DNA from: JAJFUE01 sp041687335
GTDB lineage: Bacteria > Sumerlaeota > Sumerlaeia > MVZB01
DNA: 64,000 bases
NCBI GenBank assembly: GCA_041687335.1
Contig: JAWLCE010000011.1
Coordinates: forward strand, 1-64,000
Reading direction: 5' to 3'
The notes under the pieces were generated by a model that was not told where the DNA came from, ran no database searches, and worked only from the letters and a program-made list of their open reading frames with translations. Position 1 is the stretch's first letter. Each line of letters opens with the position of its first letter. Position numbers and translations under genes: made by a program. Positions 34,765 to 44,244 of this stretch are shown in pieces.

Positions 34765-35952
34765 ATGAAGAATCCGGTGCCCGCCGGCACACCCGACCCG
34801 ATCATCGTCATCTCGCTGCGTCCCGAGCCCACGGGCCGGGCCTGGCCGCTGGCGGGAGGGCGCGTTCTGGTGCATGCCCCGCGGGGGATCAATCCGCTCG
34901 ATCGGCTGCTGATCGAGGCGGCGCATGAGCTGCCGGGGGAGGCGATCCTGACGATTCAGCCGCCCGACGCGCTGACGGCGCTGGCGCTGGCGGGGCTGCG
35001 GCCGTCGGCGCGCGTGACCTTCTTTCATCTCGATTTGTTTCATGTGACGCAGGCTTCGCGGCTGGCGGCGCGCCACCAGCTGGCCAACATTGATGCCGTT
35101 TGCGCGGCCAACCTGCCGGCCGGGGAGTTTCGGCCGGAGCTGGCGCTGATGCCGGTGCGGCGCGACGCGGAGGCGGGGCTGACGCTGGAACTGCTGCGCC
35201 AGGCGCATGCGGCGTTGGCGGTCGGCGGCAAGCTGCTGGCGGCGGTCAACAATCCCAATGATACGTGGCTGCGCCGCCAGCTCGAAAGAATCTTCGGCGG
35301 GCTGACCCGGGTCGGCCGTGACAAGAACGGGGTGGTTTATCTCTGCAAGCGAGCGGCCGGAGCTCCCGACCACGAGGAGCGCCTGCAATTCATCAAGTCC
35401 CATCAGGTCGAGCTGGGCGGGCTGAGTCTGGAGTTGGAATCCTGCTACGGCGTCTTCAGTCCCGCAGGCTTTGACGAGGGCAGCCGTGCGCTGATCGAGG
35501 TCATGGACCCGCTGGCGCCGGGCGGGGCGATCTTCAATCCCGGCTGCAACTGGGGGGCGCTGGGGCTGCTGGCGGCGCGCAAGTTCGAGACCGAGCGCCT
35601 GCTGATGGTCGATGCCAACAGCCGCGCCGTCCAAATGGCCCGCCGCAATGCCGAGCGCCAGATGCCGGGCCGCGCCGAGGTCCGCCATGAGTTCCAAGGC
35701 GACCACTTCCTCGGCGACGAGGAGTGGGGCGCATTCGATGCCGTCGTCACCAATCCGCCCTATGCCACGGATTTTGCAGTGACGGCCATGTTTGCGCAAT
35801 TGGCGCAACAAGCCCTGCGCAAGGGAGGACGCCTCTACATGGTCGGCAAGCGCAATCCACACATGGTCGAGCTGGTGGAAAAGATTTTCGGCGAGGCCGA
35901 AGTTCGCACCCGCCGTGGATATATGATCGCTGTCGCCCAGCGCAAGGGCTGA
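34765..35952 (+). CDS. RsmC/RlmG-like class I SAM-dependent methyltransferase
   Basis: The 395-residue protein has the duplicated Rossmann architecture of RsmC-type rRNA guanine N2-methyltransferases. A degenerate N-terminal half (about 1-190) precedes a catalytic C-terminal half with the SAM site around FNPGCNWGALGLLA (about 255-268) and VVTNPPYATDFAVTA (NPPY, about 328-333), typical of N2-guanine methylation. The ending KGGRLYMVGKRNPHMVEL also fits. RsmC modifies 16S G1207 and RlmG 23S G1835; this sequence cannot decide between them. AGGAAAG precedes ATG 34765. The preceding gene ends in a hairpin, so it is probably transcribed alone. Confidence 0.82.
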   Translation: MKNPVPAGTPDPIIVISLRPEPTGRAWPLAGGRVLVHAPRGINPLDRLLIEAAHELPGEAILTIQPPDALTALALAGLRPSARVTFFHLDLFHVTQASRLAARHQLANIDAVCAANLPAGEFRPELALMPVRRDAEAGLTLELLRQAHAALAVGGKLLAAVNNPNDTWLRRQLERIFGGLTRVGRDKNGVVYLCKRAAGAPDHEERLQFIKSHQVELGGLSLELESCYGVFSPAGFDEGSRALIEVMDPLAPGGAIFNPGCNWGALGLLAARKFETERLLMVDANSRAVQMARRNAERQMPGRAEVRHEFQGDHFLGDEEWGAFDAVVTNPPYATDFAVTAMFAQLAQQALRKGGRLYMVGKRNPHMVELVEKIFGEAEVRTRRGYMIAVAQRKG

Positions 35953-36008
35953 GCGAGGACGCCCATAAGATTAGCATCGACTAACACAATTTCCGCAGTT
36001 TAAGGGTG

Positions 36009-36047
36009 ACTTTCTCCAGTTGCTCGGAGAAAAGTTAAAAGTTTTTA
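36009..36047 (+). terminator. Weak terminator-like hairpin after the RsmC-like gene
   Basis: ACTTTCTCC (36009-36017) pairs with GGAGAAAAGT (36026-36035) with one bulge, then TAAAAGTTTTTA. The surrounding 36000-36090 stretch is noticeably AT-richer than its neighbours and may also hold the promoter of the next operon. Confidence 0.4.
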
Positions 36048-36180
36048 ATAATCCCCTACAAGAAACTCTGCAACAAAATCACTCGGTCGGCGTTATGGCT
36101 TGAGGTGCACCGTGGGTGCGCCGAAACGGAACAAGGGGTCCAAGCCAGGATGGCGCTCGCCCCTCTACAAGGATGGACCG

Positions 36181-38058
36181 ATGCCGACCAAACTGAAAAC
36201 CCCTGCGCCGCCACCCCTCCGACCGCTGGCCGAGCGCAGCCCGGCGCTGGCCTTTGCCCGCCGCCATCACCTCGGCGCCCATTTAATGGAGCTGGCGATC
36301 CTGGCGGCGCTGATGGCAGCGCTGGTCTACATTTATTTCCCCCTGCGGCTCGATCGGTTTGACATTGTTGGAAACTTGAGTGTGCCCCTGGTCACCACAT
36401 TGCCGCTGACGCTGGCCCTGCTGGTGCTGGCGCGGCTGGCGCGGCGTCCGCTAACTTTCCTGCTTGTGGCGCATGCCATAGTTTTTGGCGCGGGCGCCGC
36501 AGCGGTGTATGGCCGCTGGGACGTGCTCCAGGAGATTGCTCGGATGCGAACCGATTATCCGGAGCTGGGGCGTTTCTGGCTGCCCATCCCAAGCGATATC
36601 ATCACGCTGCGGCTGCTGCTGTTGGCGCTGGTACCCTTCCTGATCGGCATCTATATCGCGCGGCGGCGCTTCAGCATCTGGAAGTTTGCGGCGGGATATG
36701 CCGCCACCTCCCTGGCGCTCATCTGGCTGCTCTTCCCGATAGAGATCCCACTTAAGACGCGGCTGTCGGCGCCGGCGTTGCTGCTTGGTTTCAGCACCAT
36801 CACGCTGCTGTTGCCGTTGCAGCGGCGGGCCTTCGAGCGGCTGCTGGGCTTCCCGCTTACCTCAACGCCGGTCGAGGCGGGGCCGGGGTGTCGACAGGGG
36901 TTTATGACGGCATTGGCCGGCCATGCCGCGCTCGCGCTTATCTTTGCGGCAACCCTTGGCATGGCGCTGCTGGGGCAGGTTGAGCGGACCGCCCTGGATG
37001 TGGTTCAAAACGGGTCGCCACGACCCCACCGCAGCCCCGCGCTGCGCAATGCCGCGGCCGATCTGATCCCGCTCTTCAACAAGCAAGAGTCAGCTACTCC
37101 AAATTTCGACCTGGACACCCTGCTCCCGCCATCGAAGGGGCCGCGCCCGTACAGCCTGCAGGACTGGCTTTATTCCCCCCTGCCGCCCGAGCTTGCGCGG
37201 CGCGTGGTGGCTGTGTACGGGCAGGAGCGACTGGACGCCCGACTGGCGGAATTGAACCGATATTACGAGGCGCTGGGACGGGCCAATACCGCCGACTATT
37301 GCTGTTTCACCGTCGAGGGCCGGCGCGTGGTGCCGCACTTCGTCAACCTGCGCATTGCGGGGCGGGCGCTGGGCAGCCGGGCCCTAATGAATATGACCCG
37401 CAATCTTCCGGACGAAGCGCTCGCCGACATCGATGCGATCATGAAGACTGGCTGGCTGCTGCACGACGATGCCGGCACCCTTATCACCTACATGATTGGC
37501 ACCGCCCTTCATGGCATTGGCCTGGCCGCGATTGAAAATTACACGCTGCACTTCAGCGAGGACCAGGCCGCGCTGGAGCGACTGGCGCAGTGGATGATAT
37601 CCAACGGCCGCCAGGCGCGCGCCCACTTCGACTTGGAGCGGCTCAGCCAGGTCGAGCCGGGCTTCTGGCCGGTCGTGCCACATTTTGAAGTTATGGTCCC
37701 CGGAATCCGACAGCCAGCCATCATCTTCCACGCGCGCTGGGCACGATACGACCAGCTCGAACTGGTGATCGCGCTCGAGCGCCACCGGCTCGGCAAGGGC
37801 CACTACCCCGCCAGGCTCGAAGCGCTCGTGCCGGACTTCCTCGCTCGGCTGAGGGATGATCCCTTCCAAGGGCAGCCCTACAAATACGAGCTCACAGAGA
37901 AGGGATTCAAGCTGGCATGCGAACAAGTTTTTGTCGGCTACCGGACGGACGACATCGTGACTGAACGCCCGTTCGCACTCAGGCAGACGCAGGCTGACCA
38001 GCAGTTCATGCAGACGCTGGAGGCGGTCGAGGCGGCGTTGCTGGAGCGGCCATTATGA
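36181..38058 (+). CDS. Polytopic membrane protein of unknown function, first gene of a sigma-factor unit
   Basis: The 625-residue protein has seven to eight hydrophobic segments in its first 300 residues and a soluble, helix-rich C-terminal half. No family is recognised. The last 70 residues (KGHYPARLEALVPDFLARLRDDPF and PYKYELTEKGF) resemble the C-terminal ends of long uncharacterised proteins and pseudopilin-like domains from planctomycete-type bacteria. ATG 36181 has AAGGA upstream and is preferred over a TTG 81 bases earlier. Its stop overlaps an ATG and lies 7 bases before the GTG of an ECF-like sigma factor, so the three genes 36181-39068 form one overlapping unit. Confidence 0.6.
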   Translation: MPTKLKTPAPPPLRPLAERSPALAFARRHHLGAHLMELAILAALMAALVYIYFPLRLDRFDIVGNLSVPLVTTLPLTLALLVLARLARRPLTFLLVAHAIVFGAGAAAVYGRWDVLQEIARMRTDYPELGRFWLPIPSDIITLRLLLLALVPFLIGIYIARRRFSIWKFAAGYAATSLALIWLLFPIEIPLKTRLSAPALLLGFSTITLLLPLQRRAFERLLGFPLTSTPVEAGPGCRQGFMTALAGHAALALIFAATLGMALLGQVERTALDVVQNGSPRPHRSPALRNAAADLIPLFNKQESATPNFDLDTLLPPSKGPRPYSLQDWLYSPLPPELARRVVAVYGQERLDARLAELNRYYEALGRANTADYCCFTVEGRRVVPHFVNLRIAGRALGSRALMNMTRNLPDEALADIDAIMKTGWLLHDDAGTLITYMIGTALHGIGLAAIENYTLHFSEDQAALERLAQWMISNGRQARAHFDLERLSQVEPGFWPVVPHFEVMVPGIRQPAIIFHARWARYDQLELVIALERHRLGKGHYPARLEALVPDFLARLRDDPFQGQPYKYELTEKGFKLACEQVFVGYRTDDIVTERPFALRQTQADQQFMQTLEAVEAALLERPL

Positions 38059-38065
38059 GCGGAGC

Positions 38066-38682
38066 GTGCTCGGCAGGCTCGCTGCTCGAGGTGCTCGGTC
38101 CCCGGCCTTCGACTGCGCGGATGATGATGCAACCCCCGATGCCGAGCTGGCGCGCCGGGTCGCCGCCAATCCGGAGGCATTCATCATCCTCTACCGGCGC
38201 TACTACGAGCGCATCCTGAACTTCCTTACCGGCGCACACGTGACCGCGAACTTGCCGAGGACCTCACCGCTCAGAGCTTTCTGGCGGCACTCGAACATCT
38301 CAAGGCCCACCCACACCCGATCAATTTCAGGCCGTGGATCTATCGCATCGCGACCAATGCCCAGCTGAGCCACGCTCGTAGACTGCGGCGGCTGCTAAGG
38401 CGTATCCCGCTCATCGGCCGCCATTTTGGCGGGTATGCGCCCGCGGCCAACGAATGGCTCGCGCGTGAAGACGAACGCGACCGGCTGCGGGTCGAACTGG
38501 CGCGGCTGCCCGATGCCTACCGGCTTGCTATCGAGTTGCGCTTCGATGAGGAAATGGATTACGAGGATCTTGCCGAGGCGCTGGGGATCAGTGCTGGCGC
38601 CGCGCGCTGCCGCGTGTCGCGGGGGATCGACATGCTGCGCAAGAGGTTTGGCGAAGATTTTATCATGGGGAGCGAGTGGTGA
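38066..38682 (+). pseudogene. ECF-type sigma-70 factor gene interrupted by a frameshift
   Basis: Two frames together encode an ECF sigma factor. The first (GTG 38066 to about 38236) gives the start of region 2: DAELARRVAANPEAF followed by LYRRYYERILNFLTG. The second (from about 38236 to the stop at 38682) continues RDRELAEDLTAQSFLAALEH, WIYRIATNAQLSHARRLRRL and region 4 (LPDAYRLAIELRFDEEMDYE, DLAEALGISAGAARCRVSRG). A minus-one shift near 38236 restores a continuous product of about 205 residues. A second shift near 38120 is possible, because an ATG at 38055 overlaps the upstream stop in a third frame. This could be real inactivation, programmed frameshifting or a sequencing error. The downstream gene overlaps its stop. 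Confidence 0.75.
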
Positions 38683-39068
38683 ATCGCGAGTTGCCACTGG
38701 CCGAGCGGATGCGGCAGACGCGGCCGGTTCTGGTGGCGCGCGCGGGGCATCGGCAGGATCTGGAATGGGCACTGCGGGAGCGCATGGCGCCGGATGCCGA
38801 TGCCCCGCCGGCACGGGCATATCTGCCTGCGCTGGCCGCCTCACTCGCGCTGGCGGCGGTGCTGATCTTCCTGCCAGCCCCTGTGCAGCCTCCGCGGCTG
38901 GCTATTGAGTCATGGACCTCGGAGGGGCCGCCGCTGGTGGCGCTGGCAACTCCAATCACCCCACCCTCCCTCGCACCCGAACCGATCGATCTGGAACGGG
39001 TCCGGCAAACCTTGCGTAACCGTCAGAATATTCTCGATGTTCTCCTCCCGCCTACCGTCTCCGGATAA
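38679..39068 (+). CDS. Single-TM protein overlapping the sigma-factor gene (possible anti-sigma)
   Basis: The 129-residue protein starts at GTG 38679, overlapping the sigma-factor stop; another GTG lies 3 bases earlier. It has a basic cytoplasmic N-terminal part (about 1-45), one membrane segment (about 46-66, AYLPALAASLALAAVLIFLP) and a Pro-rich periplasmic tail. It matches no family that I recognise. Its position right after an ECF sigma gene and its topology suggest a regulator or anti-sigma factor, but a zinc-anti-sigma HxxxCxxC motif is absent. The role is therefore inferred only from neighbours. Confidence 0.55.
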   Translation: MNRELPLAERMRQTRPVLVARAGHRQDLEWALRERMAPDADAPPARAYLPALAASLALAAVLIFLPAPVQPPRLAIESWTSEGPPLVALATPITPPSLAPEPIDLERVRQTLRNRQNILDVLLPPTVSG

Positions 39069-39205
39069 TGGTATGCGTCCCCTCTGCTTTTTTTAGGGCA
39101 GGTTTCTACCAATATTTCGAAGGAAATTCTTTTGCCTCCAGCTGAAACGAGTGGCGGCAAATAAGGGCAGCATTGGGATTCAATACAACGACTGCGGAAA
39201 ACGCT

Positions 39206-41965
39206 CTAATGAATGCCGGGGGCGTCGATTGCTTCAAGGATGGCCGACTCGATCTGTTTTTGGGTGGGTTCGTCGTAGATTTTGTTGAATTCCAAGTCGG
39301 TCACAAAGAAAACGTCGACCACGCCGTAGGCCTCGGTGGCAATGATGGCACGTTGAATATCGAGCCGCTGTCGCATGAGGGCGCCGGTGATCTGGTAGAG
39401 CAGACCGGGGCGGTCGGCGGTGCGGATTTCGATGATGGTGGTGGACTTGGAACTGCCGTTATCGAACAGCACCATCGTGGGCTTGGGGCGCGGCGGATGG
39501 ACAAGCCGTCGCGGGCGACCCTTGTGGCGCTCGATGAGCTGCTCGATGGTGCGGTGGCCCTGAATCACCTGGGCCAGGTCCCTGCGCAGGCGCTCCAGCC
39601 GCAGGCCCGCCGGCAACGGGCGGTTTTCAAGGTCGGTCAACTGGAATTGGTTGATTGCCTCGCCGGCGGTGGTTGAGAAGATTTGCGCCGACCAGATATT
39701 GAAGCCCTTGGCGGCGAGCGCGCCGCAGATGCTGTGGAACAGACCTGGGACATCGATGGCGCAGACACTTAGTTCGCTGAGCCCCTGGCCGCCGTCGGGC
39801 ACCAGGTGCCAGGCGATCGGGTTCTCGGGTGCCAGCGCGCGGCGGATGAGAAAATGGCGGGCAATCGCGGGTGCGGCCACCGTCTGGATGTAGCGGTCGG
39901 AGGTATGGTTGAGGAATTTCTCAACCTCGGCTTGGAGCGCGGGGTCGAGCGCCAGCGCGGGAGCCGCTTCCGGCTGGAGCGCGCGCGCCTGTTCCGGCAG
40001 CGACTCGAGCACAAGGTGGCGCACGAGCGTCCGGTTGGGGCGGGGATGCGCAAGCATATCGTGGTGCTCGCCGAGCACCTCGGCCGTGCGCATGTAGGCT
40101 TCCAGCAGCAGATGTTCCTTCCAGTCGCTCCACATCGCGGGACTGACGGCCATCAAATCGCAGATGGTGTGGATGAAGAGCAGGCGCAGGCGCTCAAGTG
40201 AACCGATCTCGGCGGCGAGCTGGCGTGCGACGCTGGGGTCGCTGGGGTCGCGCCGCTGGGCCGCGTGGCTGAGCTTGAGGTGGCCGAGCACGAGAAATCG
40301 CACGGTTTCGGCGTCATCGGCAGCCAGGCCGAGCCTGTCACAGACGCGCTGGGCGATCTGGCCCCCGCGCAGGGCGTGGCCGCGGCCGTAACCTTTGCCG
40401 ACATCATGCAGCAGCAGCGCCAGCGCAAGCAGGTCCCAGCGCTCGACGCGCGCCGCGATCTGCCCGAGCGGTCCGCCCGCTCCGATCTGACCCGCGCGCA
40501 GCCGACGCGCCACTTCCAGTGCCTTGAGGGTGTGTTCATCCACCGTGTAGTGGTGATAGTGGTCGATCCGAACCATTGCGCGCACGCGCTCGAATTCGGG
40601 GATGATCGCCTCGAGCAGGCCGCACTCGTGCATGTCGGCCAGCACCTGGTCGGGCGTGCCGGGCGAGCCGAGCAGCGCCAGGAAACGGCGGGAGACGGCG
40701 GGGTCGCGGGCAAAATCCTCGCCCAAGCCGCGGGCCAGCCGCGCCAGCGCGTCAAGGGCGGGATCGGAAAGGCGCCAGCCGCGCAGGGCGGCCTTTTGCA
40801 TCAGCGCCAAGGCGCGGCGGGGGTCCTCGGCAAGCCCATTTTCGGCGGCCGGGGTGGGGTGCAGTTCATTGCCCTCGACCAGCCAGCCCCCCGCCAGCGC
40901 GCGACGCCGCGGCGAGCCGTAGGCCGTGCGCATGAGCCAGCGCTCGGGGCGGGCGAGTTCGCGCATGGCCCGCCGGGAAGTTCCATCAATCACGCGCGCA
41001 TGGCGGTAGTAATAGCCCATGAAGAGCTCTTCGGGCGAGTGAATGGGGTCGGGCTCAAAACCCAGCCGCCGCGCGATCGTCGCCTGCCAGGCAAACTGCA
41101 GCCGGTCCTGCTTCTGGCCAGAAGCCAGATGCAGCTCATTTCGGACCGTGTGGAGGACATCGGCGGCGCGGCGGTAGCGGTCGAGCGCCGGCTTGTCGAG
41201 GGAAGTGCGGTTGAGGAGCGCGTGCAGGTCGCCGGTTCCGGCCAGAGCCTGGAGCGCCCACTGCACCGAGTGCAGGTCGCGCAGGCCGCCCTCGCCCTCC
41301 TTGATATTGGGCTCGAGCAGATAGACGGTGGATTCGTATTGCTCGCGCCGGGAGCGCCACTGGCGATAGACGCAGTCGAGATACCAGCGCCGGGCGGGGC
41401 CGGAGATGCGTTCGCGCAGCTTGCTTGTAAATCGTTGAAACAGCGGTCGCGGGCCGGCGATCAGGCGCGCCTCGAGCATCGAGGTGGTGGAATCGAAATC
41501 GCCTGCGTCGATTCTTTCCAGGCAATGCTCGACGGTGCGGGCGCTGTGGCCCAAGCGCAGTCGGCAATCGGTGAGCAGGCGCACCAGCGGCGCCGCCAGC
41601 TCACCGGCTTCTTCGGAGCCGAGCAGGAAGAGCAGGTCCACATCAGAGAGCAGGCAAAGGGCGCGGCGACCGTATCCGCCCAGCGCCACCAGCGCCAGCG
41701 GCGGGGCGGGACGGCCGGTGCTTGCGGTCCAGGCCAGTTGTTCGTGATGCAGTGCGGCGGCGACCAGGGCGTCATGACCCGCCGTGAAGCCGGTCAGTAC
41801 CTGGCGACCCAGCAGTGGATTGGTCTCGCGCAGCCAATCGGCCAGTGCGGCCAGGTAGGCATGGGCCTGAGCAATGAATTCAGCATGGCCGGCCGTGGGG
41901 GTGATGTAGCGGGAGAGTTCCGGCGGCAACTGCGGCGGCAATGAGGCCTGGGTGGCTCGGATCAT
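39206..41965 (-). CDS. glnD: Bifunctional PII uridylyltransferase / uridylyl-removing enzyme
   Basis: The 919-residue protein is GlnD, the glutamine sensor that uridylylates PII proteins when nitrogen is scarce and removes UMP when glutamine is high. It has the nucleotidyltransferase GGYGRRALCLLSDVDLLFL (near residue 100), an HD hydrolase domain (HHYTVDEHTLKAL and LLHDVGKGYGRGHALRGG, about 480-545), and two C-terminal ACT domains (about 720-800 and 835-915) that bind glutamine. E. coli GlnD has 890 residues. ATG 41965 lies 31 bases after the stop of the upstream NtrC-type regulator, so the two are probably one nitrogen-control operon. An in-frame ATG at 42013 would overlap that gene and is less likely. 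Confidence 0.93.
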   Translation of the reverse strand: MIRATQASLPPQLPPELSRYITPTAGHAEFIAQAHAYLAALADWLRETNPLLGRQVLTGFTAGHDALVAAALHHEQLAWTASTGRPAPPLALVALGGYGRRALCLLSDVDLLFLLGSEEAGELAAPLVRLLTDCRLRLGHSARTVEHCLERIDAGDFDSTTSMLEARLIAGPRPLFQRFTSKLRERISGPARRWYLDCVYRQWRSRREQYESTVYLLEPNIKEGEGGLRDLHSVQWALQALAGTGDLHALLNRTSLDKPALDRYRRAADVLHTVRNELHLASGQKQDRLQFAWQATIARRLGFEPDPIHSPEELFMGYYYRHARVIDGTSRRAMRELARPERWLMRTAYGSPRRRALAGGWLVEGNELHPTPAAENGLAEDPRRALALMQKAALRGWRLSDPALDALARLARGLGEDFARDPAVSRRFLALLGSPGTPDQVLADMHECGLLEAIIPEFERVRAMVRIDHYHHYTVDEHTLKALEVARRLRAGQIGAGGPLGQIAARVERWDLLALALLLHDVGKGYGRGHALRGGQIAQRVCDRLGLAADDAETVRFLVLGHLKLSHAAQRRDPSDPSVARQLAAEIGSLERLRLLFIHTICDLMAVSPAMWSDWKEHLLLEAYMRTAEVLGEHHDMLAHPRPNRTLVRHLVLESLPEQARALQPEAAPALALDPALQAEVEKFLNHTSDRYIQTVAAPAIARHFLIRRALAPENPIAWHLVPDGGQGLSELSVCAIDVPGLFHSICGALAAKGFNIWSAQIFSTTAGEAINQFQLTDLENRPLPAGLRLERLRRDLAQVIQGHRTIEQLIERHKGRPRRLVHPPRPKPTMVLFDNGSSKSTTIIEIRTADRPGLLYQITGALMRQRLDIQRAIIATEAYGVVDVFFVTDLEFNKIYDEPTQKQIESAILEAIDAPGIH

Positions 41966-41996
41966 GATAAATGGGCGCCATGAGTTGTAAGGGTGA

Positions 41997-43394
41997 TCAT
42001 TTAATGAGCCCATATTTTTCGATTTTGCGGTAGAGCGTCGCCGGTGAGATTTCCAGACGCCGCGCCGCCTCCTGCACGGCGCCACCGCACAGGTCAAGCG
42101 CGTTCTGGATGCGATCGCGCTCGGTTTGCCAGAAGGGCTGGATCATCTCGCTGGTGGCGGGGACGTCACTGCCATGGACTGCAATTGCCGGCGTGACGCC
42201 GGCCGCCACCGGCCGCGACAGGCGGATGTGCTCAGGCAGCATCTCCAGCGTGACCCGATCACCATCGTTGAGCACGACGATCTGTTCGATGACGTTGCGC
42301 AGCTCGCGAACATTGCCAGGCCAGTGGTAGCGCTCCATCGCGCGCAGGGCCTTGAGGTCGATACCCTGCAGCGAGCGTTGGTTGAGCGTGGCCAGCTCGT
42401 GCAGGACCTTGGCGCCGATCGGACCGATATCCTCGCGGCGGTCGCGCAGTGCCGGCATGTGCATGCGCACGACATTGAGCCGATAGTAAAGGTCCTCGCG
42501 GAAGAGGCCGGCCTTGATCGCCTCCAGCGGGTCCTTGTTGGTGGCCGACAGGATGCGGACATCGACGCTGGTGGAGTGGGTGGCCCCGATGCGATAGAAG
42601 ACCTGCTCCTGCAGGACGCGGAGCAGCTTGGCCTGCAGGGCGAGGTCCATCTCGGCGATCTCGTCGAGGAACAGGGTGCCCTGGTCGGCACGCTCGAAGC
42701 AGCCCTTGCGCATTTCGACGGCGCCGGTAAAAGAGCCGCGTTCATGGCCGAACAGCTCACTCTCGAGCAGGTCGCGGGGGATGGCGGCGCAGTTGATCGC
42801 GATGAAGGGCCGCTCCGCCCGTCCCGACAGGGCATGAATTGCCCGCGCCACCAGTTCCTTGCCGGTGCCGCTCTCGCCGGTGATCAGGACGGTGGCCGTG
42901 GTGGGGGCGACCGATTCAATTATGTTGTAGACTTCGAGCATCTGCTGGGATTGGCCGGCCATGCCATGAAATTCGCGCGGGGGGTCCAGCCGACGGCGCA
43001 GGGTGCGGACCTCGCGGCGGAGCCGATATTGCTCGACCGCATTGCGGACCTGGCCATTGAGTCGGTCCATGTCGACCGGCTTGGTGACGAAGTCGAAGGC
43101 GCCACGGCGCATCGCTTCCACCGCCCGGTCGATCGTGCCGTAGGCGGTGACCATGATCACCGGCAGATCGGGCCGCTGCTGCTTGATCTCAGTGAGCAGT
43201 TCCATGCCGTCGGCATCGGGCAGCATCATGTCGAGCAGCACGGCGTCGTATTCGCGCTCGCCCAGCCGCCGGCGCATCTGGCTGGCATTTTCGGCGGTGA
43301 TGGGCTGGTAGCCCAAGTCGCGAATATCGTACTCGAAGAATTTGAGAAGGTTGGTCTCGTCGTCGATGATCAGGATGGCGGGTATGTTATCCAC
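41997..43394 (-). CDS. Sigma-54-dependent response regulator (NtrC type)
   Basis: This protein of about 465 residues has a receiver domain (about 1-120, AILIIDDETNLL, phospho-acceptor Asp55 in LLDMMLPDADG, Lys in VTKPVD). An AAA+ sigma-54-interaction domain (about 130-370, Walker A GESGTGKE) and a C-terminal Fis-type helix-turn-helix (about 420-465, GGAVQEAARRLEISPATLYR) follow. The sigma-54 contact loop reads GSFTGA instead of GAFTGA, a mild variant. A GTG at 43394, with GGAGAG upstream, gives the usual short N-terminus before the receiver; an ATG at 43448 is the alternative. It precedes glnD on the same strand. No cognate kinase gene is visible nearby. Confidence 0.9.
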   Translation of the reverse strand: MDNIPAILIIDDETNLLKFFEYDIRDLGYQPITAENASQMRRRLGEREYDAVLLDMMLPDADGMELLTEIKQQRPDLPVIMVTAYGTIDRAVEAMRRGAFDFVTKPVDMDRLNGQVRNAVEQYRLRREVRTLRRRLDPPREFHGMAGQSQQMLEVYNIIESVAPTTATVLITGESGTGKELVARAIHALSGRAERPFIAINCAAIPRDLLESELFGHERGSFTGAVEMRKGCFERADQGTLFLDEIAEMDLALQAKLLRVLQEQVFYRIGATHSTSVDVRILSATNKDPLEAIKAGLFREDLYYRLNVVRMHMPALRDRREDIGPIGAKVLHELATLNQRSLQGIDLKALRAMERYHWPGNVRELRNVIEQIVVLNDGDRVTLEMLPEHIRLSRPVAAGVTPAIAVHGSDVPATSEMIQPFWQTERDRIQNALDLCGGAVQEAARRLEISPATLYRKIEKYGLIK

Positions 43395-43645
43395 GGCGGC
43401 AAAGCTCTCCGGTCCGTAACGCCTTATATGTCGATTTATTATTAGCATAAGGCCAGAAATGATGAAAGAGGCATTGGGAATATTTTGTGCGCGGGCGTGG
43501 AGGTCGTGATTGCTGGCGGTATTGCCCCGCCCCCTGATTTTATGCCATCATGAAGGGTCTGGCGCACCGACCAATCTCCGACCGCAGACCACGGCCTCCG
43601 CCGTGCCCATGCGGCATGAACCCGCACCGCAAGGAGCCCCACAAG

Positions 43646-44197
43646 ATGGTCCTGACCTATTCCGAGATGATGGAGCTGGGTTCACCGGCACCTGAGTTTC
43701 ATTTGCCCGCCACCGACGGCGGAATATATTCGCTCGAAAATTTCAAGGACGCGAAGGCGTTGCTGGTCGTTTTCTCCTGCAACCACTGCCCTTATGCCAA
43801 GGCGGTGGAGGATCGGCTGATTGCGATCGGTCGGGATTACAAAGAACAGGGGTTGGCGATGGTCTTGATCAACAGCAATGACTCGGTGAAGTATCCGGAC
43901 GACGATTTCGAGCACATGAAAGCCCGCGCCGTGGAAAAGCGGTTCCCTTTCCCTTACCTTTGGGATGAAAGCCAGGCGGTGGCGCGCGCCTATCGTGCCG
44001 CCTGCACGCCCGACCCGTTTCTTTTTGACGGCCAGCGGCGGTTAGCCTACCGCGGCCGGATCGATGACAACTGGAAAGAACCCGAGAAGGTGACGCGGCA
44101 GGACCTGCGAGCCGCGATCGAGGCCGTTTTCGGCGGGCGGCCGGTCCCGGTCGAACAGGTGCCATCCATGGGCTGTAATATCAAATGGAAAGAATAG
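43646..44197 (+). CDS. Thioredoxin-family protein (redoxin type) with CNHC site
   Basis: The 183-residue protein has the AhpC/TSA-like fold and active site FSCNHCPYAKAVEDR (Cys45-Asn-His-Cys48). It also has the family-typical C-terminus SMGCNIKWK, which contains a further Cys. Members of this SNHCPY/CNHC group are abundant in bacteria but their substrate is unknown; they probably act as cytoplasmic thiol-disulfide reductases or peroxidases. No signal peptide is present. AAGGAG lies 9 bases before ATG 43646. It is divergent from the NtrC-type gene and 47 bases upstream of the Memo-family gene. Confidence 0.85.
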   Translation: MVLTYSEMMELGSPAPEFHLPATDGGIYSLENFKDAKALLVVFSCNHCPYAKAVEDRLIAIGRDYKEQGLAMVLINSNDSVKYPDDDFEHMKARAVEKRFPFPYLWDESQAVARAYRAACTPDPFLFDGQRRLAYRGRIDDNWKEPEKVTRQDLRAAIEAVFGGRPVPVEQVPSMGCNIKWKE

Positions 44198-44244
44198 CCG
44201 CGGGTCAATAGCCGCTGCGATATCAAATCAAGGACGGGCCTTTC

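Noticed and set aside
40265..41944. Open frame of over 500 codons opposite glnD
   Set aside because: glnD motifs are unambiguous; the antisense frame is a composition artefact.
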